From JBOGZI01 sp050697275 (GTDB taxonomy: Bacteria > Actinomycetota > Thermoleophilia > Solirubrobacterales > 70-9), in NCBI GenBank assembly GCA_050697275.1, contig JBOGZI010000189.1, positions 1 to 11,546 on the forward strand: a stretch of DNA of 11,546 bases, written 5' to 3'. The translations under genes were made by a program, and so were the position numbers. The number at the start of each line of letters is the position of its first letter. The first letter of the stretch is position 1. Of the stretch, positions 1 through 7,939 are shown in pieces. The notes under the pieces were generated by a model. It saw only the letters and a list, made by a program, of their open reading frames with translations. It had not been told where the DNA came from and searched no databases.

Positions 1-838
1 GCGCCGGGAGGAATCCGCGGGGAAGGTCGTTCCGCCGCCGGCAGCGGCGCCACACCGGGACCATGCGGCGGAGGCGGACGAGTGGGATCAGCGGCGAGGC
101 GGCCGCGTAGAGCAGCCGGTGGGCCCAGGACCAGTTCGCGGCACGGGCGGCGCCGAAGCGCCGCCCCGCGCCGACCCGCTCTCCCACCCACGAGGAGGGG
201 AGGGTGACGTTGAGATGAGTCACCCGCGCGCCCGGCTCCATCCAGAGGCGATGCCCCTTCCGCCGCAGGTCCTCGTGCAGGAGGGTCTCCGCCTCGAGCA
301 GCTGTTTCAGCTCGGGACCGTACGAGGTGAGGATGGAGCGTTTGTAGGAGCTGTTGTGGCCCGGGAGATCGGCCATCTCCGCGCTGCCTTCGGGCTCGAC
401 CCATGGCCCGTAATCGACGATCAGACTGGCCCAGCTCGAGGCGAAGGTCGGGTTGGCGTTGGCGATCGCCGGGCCGACGGCCGCCCACGGCCCCCGGTGC
501 GCCTCCACCAGGGCCTCGGCCCAGCGGGGCTCGTGGTAGGTGTGGCTCTCCGCGAGGGCGACAATCGGCGCGCGCGCCGCCCTGATGCCGGGCTCCCTCG
601 CCCACGCGAGCGACCTGATGTCGTCGATCTCGACCAGCAGGGTCTGCCAGAGGGGCTGCAGCTCGAGGGCATCGACGTCCAGCTCGGTGCCCCGCGGCGC
701 CACCAGCACCAGCTCGAGCCGGTCGGCGATCGTCTGAGCTCTGAGATTGCGCAGCGGCTTGGCGATCGTCTCGAGCGAGTCGGTGACGATCACCACCGAC
801 ATGTCAGGGGTGCCCTCGACGCCGCTCGCCATGGTCAT
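1..838 (-). CDS. Family 2 glycosyltransferase, C-terminal part cut by window edge
   Basis: This reads as one open frame of about 279 codons running off the left edge with no internal stop. It is a GT-A fold (GT2) transferase that would add a sugar from a nucleotide-sugar donor during glycan synthesis; donor and acceptor cannot be read from the sequence. The N-terminal strand MSVVIVTDSLETI begins at codon 13. Further on come AESHTYHEPRW in the DXD-like acceptor-loop position, PGHNSSYKRSIL, and ETLLHEDLRRKG, the ED motif typical of GT2 enzymes. A basic, tryptophan-containing C-terminal segment follows. The start is uncertain. ATG 838 overlaps an upstream mini-frame by ATGA, but the internal ATG at 802 has GAGGG ten bases upstream and starts exactly at the first beta strand, so it may be the true start. 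The gene lies 31 bases downstream of the Gfo/Idh gene and is probably cotranscribed with it. Confidence 0.82.
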   Translation of the reverse strand, partial: MTMASGVEGTPDMSVVIVTDSLETIAKPLRNLRAQTIADRLELVLVAPRGTELDVDALELQPLWQTLLVEIDDIRSLAWAREPGIRAARAPIVALAESHTYHEPRWAEALVEAHRGPWAAVGPAIANANPTFASSWASLIVDYGPWVEPEGSAEMADLPGHNSSYKRSILTSYGPELKQLLEAETLLHEDLRRKGHRLWMEPGARVTHLNVTLPSSWVGERVGAGRRFGAARAANWSWAHRLLYAAASPLIPLVRLRRMVPVWRRCRRRNDLPRGFLPA

Positions 839-869
839 CGGTGGGTGCGCATGGCTGGTGGCTCGCAGC

Positions 870-1979
870 CTATTCCAGCGACCGCAGAGGGCGCGCCAGC
901 GCCGCCTCCAGGTCCGGGGGAGCCTCCTCCGTCCTTACGGCTTCCCCGCGAGCGGCCGAGCCCGTCGCGGCCAGCGCGATCCCTAGGGCCCGGCGCCCGT
1001 CCTCCAGGCTGCACTCGACGGGTCGCCCCTCCCGGACCGCGTCTAGGAAGAGCTGCCACTCCCGCCGGTAGCTTGCGACGTACTCGCCCCCCTGGCGCAT
1101 GGTGCCCACACCGCGTGGCAGCTCCCGCAGGAAGTCGCGGAGAGCGCGCAGCCGTGCCCGCGCGTCGCCGGGATGCGAGGAGGCGGGGGTGAAGCGAAGC
1201 CCGTCGAACTCGAGCATCGACAGCTCGAGCCGGCCCTCCGGCCCCAGCACGGTCACCCGGTTCACCGCCGGCCCGTACTCGGCCAGGGCCGTGGTGGCCA
1301 GCGCCCCGCTCTCCAGGCGGGCGCTGACCACCGTCGTCAGATCCGCCCCGTCGGCCTCCTCGCTGATCGCACTCACCTCGACCGCCTCGCTCCCGCTCAG
1401 AAGCCGCCAGAGGTCGTAGTGGTGGGGGCCCTTCTCGAACAGGGCGCCGCCACCGAGTCGCCGCTGCGTCCTCCAGTCCTGCCACCGGTTGTCGGTCGTG
1501 CCGGGGTCGCCGAGGAGGGCGCCGGCGATCGACCTGATCGGCCCCACGATGCCCTCCTCCAGAAGCTCTCGCGCCCTGCGGACCAGGTGGTGAGCGCGCA
1601 GGTTGAAGCCGACCGACACCTTCGCGGTGGATCGCTCCGCGCGCTCGACCATCTGATCGGCGTCCACCATGCTGAGCGCTACGGGCTTCTCCACCAGGGC
1701 GTGCTTCCCGGCCTCCAGGGCGGCGAGGAGGACGTCAGCGTGCCGGGCGGCGGGGACCAGCACCCCCACCACCTCGACCCCGGGGTCCTCGAGCAGGGCC
1801 TCATGGTCCGCGTATCGCTGCCGCACGCCGTACCGCGCGGCGAGGCTTTCCAGGCTGCCGCGGTCGGGGTCCGCGAGGGCGACTACGCGGGCGCCCGACA
1901 GGCCCCCGAGCGCCGGCAGGTGCCGCAGGCCGGCGACGTTCCCGCAGCCGATCAGGCCGACCCCGACTGGCTCACTCAC
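870..1979 (-). CDS. Gfo/Idh/MocA family NAD(P)-dependent oxidoreductase
   Basis: 369 residues, the usual length for this family of sugar and inositol dehydrogenases. The N-terminal Rossmann domain has GLIGCGNVA at residues 9-17 and ADPD at 36-39, which contacts the nucleotide ribose. The family EKP motif is at 97-99, its lysine being catalytic in relatives. The C-terminal substrate domain carries GGGALFEKGPHHYDLWR at 177-193, matching the GG.L.D.G.H..D signature with Glu-Lys in place of the usual Asp-Ile; His186/187 are the expected catalytic histidines. The start is GTG. It has no clear Shine-Dalgarno but a TAGGCT hexamer six bases upstream on its strand. It is followed 31 bases later by a glycosyltransferase gene, which suggests oxidation or reduction of a sugar (perhaps nucleotide-linked) for glycan assembly. 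The substrate is not determinable, and a myo-inositol or other polyol dehydrogenase remains possible. Confidence 0.9.
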   Translation of the reverse strand: MSEPVGVGLIGCGNVAGLRHLPALGGLSGARVVALADPDRGSLESLAARYGVRQRYADHEALLEDPGVEVVGVLVPAARHADVLLAALEAGKHALVEKPVALSMVDADQMVERAERSTAKVSVGFNLRAHHLVRRARELLEEGIVGPIRSIAGALLGDPGTTDNRWQDWRTQRRLGGGALFEKGPHHYDLWRLLSGSEAVEVSAISEEADGADLTTVVSARLESGALATTALAEYGPAVNRVTVLGPEGRLELSMLEFDGLRFTPASSHPGDARARLRALRDFLRELPRGVGTMRQGGEYVASYRREWQLFLDAVREGRPVECSLEDGRRALGIALAATGSAARGEAVRTEEAPPDLEAALARPLRSLE

Positions 1980-1985
1980 GCGCTC

Positions 1986-1991
1986 AGCCTA
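1986..1991 (-). promoter_or_regulatory. Possible -10 hexamer TAGGCT before the Gfo/Idh gene
   Basis: TAGGCT on the minus strand fits the TANNNT -10 consensus and ends six bases before the GTG start, a spacing expected for a leaderless transcript starting at or near the start codon. No convincing -35 lies 16-18 bases upstream. The hexamer recurs before two other genes in the window, which raises the odds that it is real. Confidence 0.35.
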
Positions 1992-2038
1992 CGGGGAGAC
2001 GGACCCCCTTGCCTGCCCGCCGCGAACCCGGCTGGGGA

Positions 2039-2044
2039 TAGGCT
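2039..2044 (+). promoter_or_regulatory. Possible -10 hexamer TAGGCT before the channel remnant
   Basis: TAGGCT sits eight bases before the GTG at 2053 and mirrors the same hexamer on the opposite strand in this 73-base divergent region. TTGCCT at 2009-2014 is 24 bases away, too far to be a good -35. The call rests on the hexamer, its spacing and the absence of a nearby Shine-Dalgarno sequence. Confidence 0.28.
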
Positions 2045-2052
2045 CCGCGGCC

Positions 2053-2454
2053 GTGCGCTACTCGCGTGAGGAATCGGAGTTCGACCGGGCGATCGGGTTC
2101 CTGGACGCGACCTTCGCACTGGCCCTGACCCTGCTGGTGACCACGCTCGACGTGGGTGGAGACACCGCCGCCTGGGACAGCCTCGGGTCCGGCGATGGCC
2201 GTCAACGTGGCCGCGGCGTCGATGCTCAGCACCCTGATCTACTGGCTCGCCTGGAGGCGGGACCTGTTCCGCTCCCCTCCCAGTAGCCCTGAGCTACGGG
2301 GCTACCTGCTCGCGAGCATGCTCCCGGCCGGGGTCTTCCTGGCCTCGGTCCCGATCGCCTATCTCGCCTCAGCGGACGCGACCCAGCTCTCGTGGCTGTC
2401 GCTGGTCGTGCTCAGCCCGCTGGTCGGCCGGCGAAGCGGCCGCGACCGGCGGGC

Positions 2455-2458
<4 letters not shown>
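2053..2458 (+). pseudogene. Frameshifted, internally deleted TMEM175-like (DUF1211) K+ channel gene
   Basis: Two pieces of one membrane-protein gene lie in different frames. From GTG 2053 the first frame reads EFDRAIGFLDATFALALTLLV, resembling the first transmembrane helix and the R..FSD-type signature of TMEM175/DUF1211 potassium channels (here FLD). It then reaches AAWDSLGS and becomes non-membrane sequence ending at a stop at 2284-2286. The next frame (+1), from about 2190, reads AVNVAAASMLSTLIYWLAWRR, a loop, YLLASMLPAGVFLASVPIAYL and LSWLSLVVLSPLVGRR, ending at the TAG of 2456-2458. These resemble helices 4-6 of the actinobacterial members I recall. Helices 2-3 (roughly 70-80 residues) appear missing, so a deletion not divisible by three near 2185-2200 explains both the shortening and the frameshift. 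An assembly or sequencing error is the alternative. A functional channel is unlikely as written. Confidence 0.68.
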
Positions 2459-4158
<1,700 letters not shown>

Positions 4159-4164
4159 GGACGA

Positions 4165-4193
4165 AGGATAGTTCGCGTCGGTGCCGGTCTCAG
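4165..4193 (-). promoter_or_regulatory. Candidate promoter CTGAGA-N17-TATCCT for the mutase gene
   Basis: On the minus strand, CTGAGA (4193-4188, four of six matches to TTGACA) lies 17 bases before TATCCT (4170-4165). TATCCT ends six bases before the mutase ATG, so transcription would start at or next to the start codon and give a leaderless mRNA. The -35 overlaps the stop codon of the upstream SRPBCC gene, so the mutase may have its own promoter in addition to readthrough. Confidence 0.45.
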
Positions 4194-4525
4194 ATGCCCT
4201 CGAAGGGGCGCTTCGTGGGGGTGGAGAGCTCGTCCATCACGGCGTCGAGCCAGCCCTCCAGCTTGGTGCCCTGGCCGCCGTTCTCGGCGGTGACGCTGAC
4301 CTTGGTGCCCCAGCCGGACTCGGCCAGCTCGACCTCGATCCAGGCCTGATCGCCGCGCTCGGCGGCCTCCCAGCAGAGCACGGTCTCGGGCTGGCGCTCA
4401 TAGACCTTGACCTCGCTCGCCTCGCCGAGCATGGCGGACATCAGGCCCTGCATGGACTCGGGCTGGTCGATCAGCTCCCACAGCTCGGGCGGGGACTTGA
4501 CCAGCGTTCTGCTCGTGGACTCCAT
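4190..4525 (-). CDS. Short SRPBCC/START-like domain protein
   Basis: 111 residues. The opening SRTLVKSPPELWELIDQPESM resembles the first strand and helix of SRPBCC (polyketide cyclase/Bet v1-like) ligand-binding proteins, where a beta strand is followed by a .sP.evW.li.dpe pattern. Alternating strands follow (VKVYERQPETVLCWEA, AWIEVELAESGWGTKVSVTA), and the protein ends in an amphipathic helix GWLDAVMDEL near 91-100. It is shorter than the common 140-150 residues, so some strands are missing or short. No catalytic residue is evident; a small hydrophobic ligand or a regulatory role is possible. There is no signal peptide. It lies 37 bases after the DUF2304 gene and 31 bases before the mutase gene on the same strand. 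No in-frame start exists just upstream of the ATG at 4525. The link to mutase function is only positional. Confidence 0.68.
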   Translation of the reverse strand: MESTSRTLVKSPPELWELIDQPESMQGLMSAMLGEASEVKVYERQPETVLCWEAAERGDQAWIEVELAESGWGTKVSVTAENGGQGTKLEGWLDAVMDELSTPTKRPFEGI

Positions 4526-4562
4526 GCCCCGGCATTCGCTCGGGCCATGCGGGCTCCTGCTC

Positions 4563-4973
4563 TTATCTGGGAATGGGCGATTCCTGTCGCTCGGGTGCCT
4601 CGCGGGGCTGCTCGGCGCCCGGTTCCTGCCTGAGGCGGGCGAGCTCCTGGGCGAGCAGCTTGTTCTCGCGGGAGAGCCTGGAGATCACCACCGAGAAGCT
4701 CAGGAGCAGCACCAGGATGAATCCGAAGGCGACCGCGAACAGGGCGTTGGCGGGCGTCGTGATGCCGACCGCGTCCGCGACCTCGGCCAGCAGGTCGTTC
4801 CAGACCGAGAGGATCAGCAGGACCACCGAGGCGAGCAGCCAGAGGATCGCGTAGGGCTCGCCCAGCCGGCGGCGGCGGAGCAGCTCGAGCACGAAGAAGA
4901 AGAGCAGCGCCGAGCCGATGATCGCGACGGCCTGGGCGCGGGCTCCGAGGGTCTCGGCGGCGAGCGGTAGCAC
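4563..4973 (-). CDS. DUF2304 family membrane protein
   Basis: 136 residues with three predicted membrane helices: about 13-31 (QAVAIIGSALLFFFVLELL), 41-58 (YAILWLLASVVLLILSVW) and 76-97 (NALFAVAFGFILVLLLSFSVV). The basic loop RRRRLGEPYAILW after helix 1 is the family hallmark. A short cytoplasmic coiled coil follows (SRLSRENKLLAQELARLRQE, 98-117) with a Pro/Glu-rich tail. Members of this family are typically encoded next to dolichyl-phosphate-sugar-synthase-like glycosyltransferases and probably anchor or regulate them; the exact function is unknown. Here the GTG start shares its G with the TAG stop of that glycosyltransferase gene (TAGTG), so translation is coupled and the two proteins are likely partners. 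The frame ends with TAA. Confidence 0.88.
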   Translation of the reverse strand: MLPLAAETLGARAQAVAIIGSALLFFFVLELLRRRRLGEPYAILWLLASVVLLILSVWNDLLAEVADAVGITTPANALFAVAFGFILVLLLSFSVVISRLSRENKLLAQELARLRQEPGAEQPREAPERQESPIPR

Positions 4974-5743
4974 TAGCGGCGGGCGGCCTCGAGCGCCTCG
5001 GACGGCGGCGTCGCCAGCCAGTCGTCCTTGGTGGGCGGCACCGGCCGCCGGCGAAAGAGCCCGACGAAGATCGCCAGCAGCACACGCACCATGTAGTAAC
5101 CGGCGTTCAGCATGTTGATCGAGGAGCGCCCCGTCTCGCGCTGTCGCATCCTCACCGCCACCTCGCTGATCTCCAGGTCGTGGGAGTGCGCCATCAGGAT
5201 GCCCTCGACCTCCGGATAGTCGTGGGGATAGTCCCGGGCGAAGAGCTCGATCGCGCGCCGGTTGGCGATCCGGAAGCCGGAGGTGGGGTCCGAGATCGGC
5301 GCGCGCGTGATCAGCGAGACGATCCGGGCGAAGATCGCCCTTCCGGCCCGCCGCATGCGCGGCACGTCGTAGCCGGCCTGCTCGAGGAAGCGGCTGCCCC
5401 AGACGAGGTCGGCGCCGCTCTCGGCGAGCCCCCGCTCGAGCTTGCGGATCTCGGCGGGGTGGTGCTGTCCGTCGCCGTCAACCTGGATCGCCACTCGGTA
5501 GCCGCCGAGGAAGGCGTGGCGGTAGCCGGATTGGACGGCGCCGCCGATCCCCAGGTTGAACGGGTGGGAGATCACGGTCGCGCCCGCGGCCCGGGCCAGC
5601 GCGGCGGTGGCGTCCCTCGATCCGTCGTCGACCACGACCACGTCGTACTCGGGCGCCTCGCGGTGGATCTCCTCGACCACCCGGCCGACCGATCCCTCCT
5701 CGTTGAGGGCGGGGATCATCACGATCTTGCGGGCCGCGGTCAT
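4973..5743 (-). CDS. GT2 glycosyltransferase, dolichyl-phosphate mannosyl/glucosyl synthase-like
   Basis: 256 residues. The family transfers a sugar from a nucleotide donor to polyprenyl phosphate at the inner face of the membrane, supplying lipid-linked sugar for glycans. Visible motifs are PALNEEGSV (11-19), VVVDDGSRDAT (36-46), NLGIGGAVQSGYRHA (63-77), VDGDGQHHP (88-96; Asp89 and Asp91 would bind metal and donor), GSRF (116-119) and SDPTSGFRIANR (151-162), all characteristic of the DPM1/DPG-synthase branch. There is no large membrane domain; one hydrophobic stretch (219-230) is followed by a basic tail, so membrane association probably depends on the coupled DUF2304 protein. The ATG overlaps the wecB stop as ATGA and the stop overlaps the DUF2304 start, giving a tight three-gene unit. 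Which sugar is transferred is not visible. Confidence 0.92.
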   Translation of the reverse strand: MTAARKIVMIPALNEEGSVGRVVEEIHREAPEYDVVVVDDGSRDATAALARAAGATVISHPFNLGIGGAVQSGYRHAFLGGYRVAIQVDGDGQHHPAEIRKLERGLAESGADLVWGSRFLEQAGYDVPRMRRAGRAIFARIVSLITRAPISDPTSGFRIANRRAIELFARDYPHDYPEVEGILMAHSHDLEISEVAVRMRQRETGRSSINMLNAGYYMVRVLLAIFVGLFRRRPVPPTKDDWLATPPSEALEAARR

Positions 5744-6831
5744 CGGCGCAGGAAGGATAGGGCCGCTTCGGCCGCCCGCGCGCCGGCCTTTCCGTCCCAG
5801 AGCGGGATCTCGGGCGGGTGCTCGGGCGGCCCCGTGCCCAGGACGCGCCGGGCGGCCGCACGCAGGGCCTCGGGATCGACCCCGACCAGCTCGTTGGTTC
5901 CCAGCGAGACCGTGACCGGCCGCTCGGTGCTGGTGCGGTAGGTCAGGCAGGGCACCCCGAGCACCGAGGTCTCCTCCTGGACGCCGCCGGAGTCGGTGAT
6001 CACCAGCCGCGCCTCGGCCTCGAGCGCGATGAACTCGGCGTAGTCCATCGGCTCGACCAGGCGCACCCCCGGGGGCGTCACGATCCCGGCCTCCTCGAGG
6101 TGGGCCACCGTCCGCGGGTGGGCCGGGAACAGCACCGGCAGCTCCGAGCCCAGCTCGCCGAGCACCTCGATCACCGCTCCGAGCCGCTCGGGGTGATCGA
6201 CGAGGGAGGGGCGGTGCAGGGTGACGAGCACGAACCCGCGCCGCTCGACCTCCTGGGCGGAGAGCGCCGTCTCCCGGTCGGTCCCCTCGAGGATGCGGAC
6301 CAGGCTGTCGATCATCGTGTTCCCGACCAGGGCAACGCCGTCGCCGGCGATCCCCTCCGCCGCGAGGTTCTGTACGGCGTCCTCGGAGGTGCAGAGCAGT
6401 AGGTCTGAGACGCGGTCGGTCACCACCCTGTTCACCTCCTCGGGCATCGACCAGTCGCCTGAGCGCAGCCCCGACTCGACGTGGCCGACCGCCACGTTCA
6501 GCTTGGTCGCCGCGAGCGCCGCCGCCATGGTCGAGTTGACATCACCCCCCACCAGGGTGAGGTCGGCCGGGTGCTCGCGCAGGTCGGACTCCACCCCCGC
6601 CATCACCCCCGCGGTCTGCTCGGCGTGGCTGCCGGAGCCGACCCCGAGGTTGGCGTCCGGGTCGCGCATCCCGAGCCGCTCGATGAAGTTCCCCGACAGC
6701 GCCGGGTCGTAGTGCTGGCCGGTGTGCAGCAGCCGCACCTCGACCCCGCCGCCCTGCTCGAGCGCGGCGACGACCGGCGCCATCTTCACGAAGTTCGGCC
6801 GCGCGCCGACGACCGCGAGGATGGTTGGCAT
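5740..6831 (-). CDS. wecB: UDP-N-acetylglucosamine 2-epimerase (non-hydrolyzing)
   Basis: 363 residues, the normal length. The enzyme converts UDP-GlcNAc to UDP-ManNAc in the cytoplasm, feeding ManNAc or ManNAcA units into surface polysaccharides. Motifs in order are VVGARPNFVKMAPV (7-20), HTGQHYD (36-42), GGDVNST (95-101), GHVESGLRS (116-124), MPEEVNRVVTD (129-139), LHRP (205-208), AHPRT (237-241) and TDSGGVQEE (279-287). Asp97, Glu119, Glu131 and His206 correspond to the catalytic residues of the E. coli enzyme as I recall them. The stop overlaps the next gene's start by ATGA. It begins 24 bases after the methyltransferase stop, so all may be cotranscribed. No Shine-Dalgarno is seen; GAGACT six bases before the ATG is a poor -10 candidate. 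A related epimerase acting on another UDP-HexNAc derivative is the main alternative. Confidence 0.94.
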   Translation of the reverse strand: MPTILAVVGARPNFVKMAPVVAALEQGGGVEVRLLHTGQHYDPALSGNFIERLGMRDPDANLGVGSGSHAEQTAGVMAGVESDLREHPADLTLVGGDVNSTMAAALAATKLNVAVGHVESGLRSGDWSMPEEVNRVVTDRVSDLLLCTSEDAVQNLAAEGIAGDGVALVGNTMIDSLVRILEGTDRETALSAQEVERRGFVLVTLHRPSLVDHPERLGAVIEVLGELGSELPVLFPAHPRTVAHLEEAGIVTPPGVRLVEPMDYAEFIALEAEARLVITDSGGVQEETSVLGVPCLTYRTSTERPVTVSLGTNELVGVDPEALRAAARRVLGTGPPEHPPEIPLWDGKAGARAAEAALSFLRR

Positions 6832-6855
6832 CGGCGGAGTCTCGCGGATCGGCGG

Positions 6856-7776
6856 TCAGGGCCGCCCGCCTAGTCGGCTCGCGCCCCCAGCGGAGAGGAG
6901 GCAGGCCCCGAGGCGCCACAGGTCCACGCTGACCGCAACGCGCTCCTGGGAGCGGATCTCACGCCACGCCCCGTGCATCTCTCGGGACCAGTGGATGTCG
7001 TCCATGACGAGAGCAGCGCCAGGCGCGAGGTGGGGCAGCAGCCGCTCGAACTGAAGCAGCGCGCCATCGCGGGTCTTTGCTGCGTCGAGGAAGGCCAGGT
7101 CTATCGGCGCCGCCTCGGCAAGGACGTCCTCCAGCACCTCGTCGATGCCGCCCGTGACCACCTCGACCCGCCCCACCCCCAGCCCGGCGAGGGTCTCCCG
7201 CGCGATCGTCGCAAAGGCGGGGATGCGCTCGATCGTGACCAGCCGCCCCGCCCGGTTCAGCTCCAGCCCGGCGCCCTGGTACGCCGCGGAGATCCCGATC
7301 GAAGCTCCGAGCTCGATGCAGCTTCTGGGCTCCAGCTCGCGCACCAGCCGCAGCAGAAACGTGGCCCAGGGGCGATGGATGCTGGCGACGTGGGCTAGCC
7401 GGCGCGGCCTCACCTCCCTCCGCCGCCTCCCGAGCGGTGGATATGAGCCCTCGATCACGAGGCGGTCGGGACGCGCCGCGAACTCCGCTCGGCGCCGCTC
7501 GATCCGCTCGATCCAGCGAACTTCGGCCGGCTCGATTCCGTCGCCGCGGATTGACTCGGTCGCCCGCGCCAGCGCCGGCGCGCGGGGGTCGGGACTCCGG
7601 TGGAGCCGCCGCGCCCCCGCTCGAGGCACGATCCCGGCGACGATCGCCCCGCGTGCGAGCTTGGCCGGCTTGAGGACCATCCAGTCCCGGGTGCCGAACC
7701 ACGCCCTCAGTCGCCGGAGGCGGCTCCGGCGGCGATGTGTCGACCCCGTGCGCTCCTGAAGCGGCCGCTCCGCCAT
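6856..7776 (-). CDS. Class I SAM-dependent (O-)methyltransferase, Methyltransf_24-like
   Basis: 306 residues from the chosen start. The C-terminal half is a Rossmann methyltransferase: motif I ELGASIGIS at 155-163, the ribose-binding acidic residue in TIERIPAF (Glu183), LAFLDAAKT (227-235) and LVMDDIHWSREMHG (256-269). This pattern is typical of the CmcI/O-methyltransferase group (Methyltransf_24). The N-terminal half is unusual, with a very basic head (RRRSRLRRLR, about 15-24) and a second Arg cluster (GRRRREVRPRR, 116-126), which may bind membrane phosphate or a polyanion. The frame stays open upstream to 7974, but that part is Gly/Arg/Pro-rich, overlaps the divergent P450 promoter and looks non-coding, so ATG 7776 is preferred; a later Met at residue 33 is also possible. 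Its position before wecB suggests glycan or lipid modification, but the substrate is unknown. Confidence 0.82.
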   Translation of the reverse strand: MAERPLQERTGSTHRRRSRLRRLRAWFGTRDWMVLKPAKLARGAIVAGIVPRAGARRLHRSPDPRAPALARATESIRGDGIEPAEVRWIERIERRRAEFAARPDRLVIEGSYPPLGRRRREVRPRRLAHVASIHRPWATFLLRLVRELEPRSCIELGASIGISAAYQGAGLELNRAGRLVTIERIPAFATIARETLAGLGVGRVEVVTGGIDEVLEDVLAEAAPIDLAFLDAAKTRDGALLQFERLLPHLAPGAALVMDDIHWSREMHGAWREIRSQERVAVSVDLWRLGACLLSAGGASRLGGRP

Positions 7777-7926
7777 GGCGCGGTGAGTCTGGCAAGCCGC
7801 TGGCGTCCCGGCGGGCTCACCGCGGGCAGGCTGGTGGTCCGTGCCTCGGCCTCGGCGACCAGCGAGTTGGCCTCCACCCATGTGGGCTGGCCGACAACGG
7901 CCCTCGCCGCCGCGATCACCGGTCGC

Positions 7927-7932
7927 TATGGT
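7927..7932 (+). promoter_or_regulatory. Possible -10 hexamer TATGGT for the P450 gene
   Basis: TATGGT matches TANNNT and ends seven bases before the ATG at 7940, consistent with a leaderless transcript. If real, it favours 7940 over the ATG at 7928, because the upstream ATG lies inside the hexamer and would be outside the transcript. The -35 region (TCGCCG at 7904-7909) is weak. Confidence 0.38.
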
Positions 7933-7939
7933 CGATGCG

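Noticed and set aside
119..1192. Long plus-strand open frame of 357 codons
   Set aside because: It is a GC-driven shadow lying opposite the glycosyltransferase and Gfo/Idh genes; its product is low-complexity Arg/Pro/Gly with no domain signature, while the minus-strand frames carry clear motifs.
4471..4547. 25-codon minus-strand frame with AGGAG five bases before its ATG, overlapping the SRPBCC start
   Set aside because: The spacing looks like a real ribosome binding site, but the peptide is tiny, Arg/Ser-rich and out of frame with the conserved SRPBCC gene; it may only aid re-initiation, which cannot be shown from sequence alone.
7707..7919. 70-codon minus-strand frame starting GTG in the methyltransferase/P450 gap
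   Set aside because: It has no Shine-Dalgarno and no well-placed -10, no recognisable domain, and its second half overlaps the methyltransferase head in another frame; not supported enough for a gene call.
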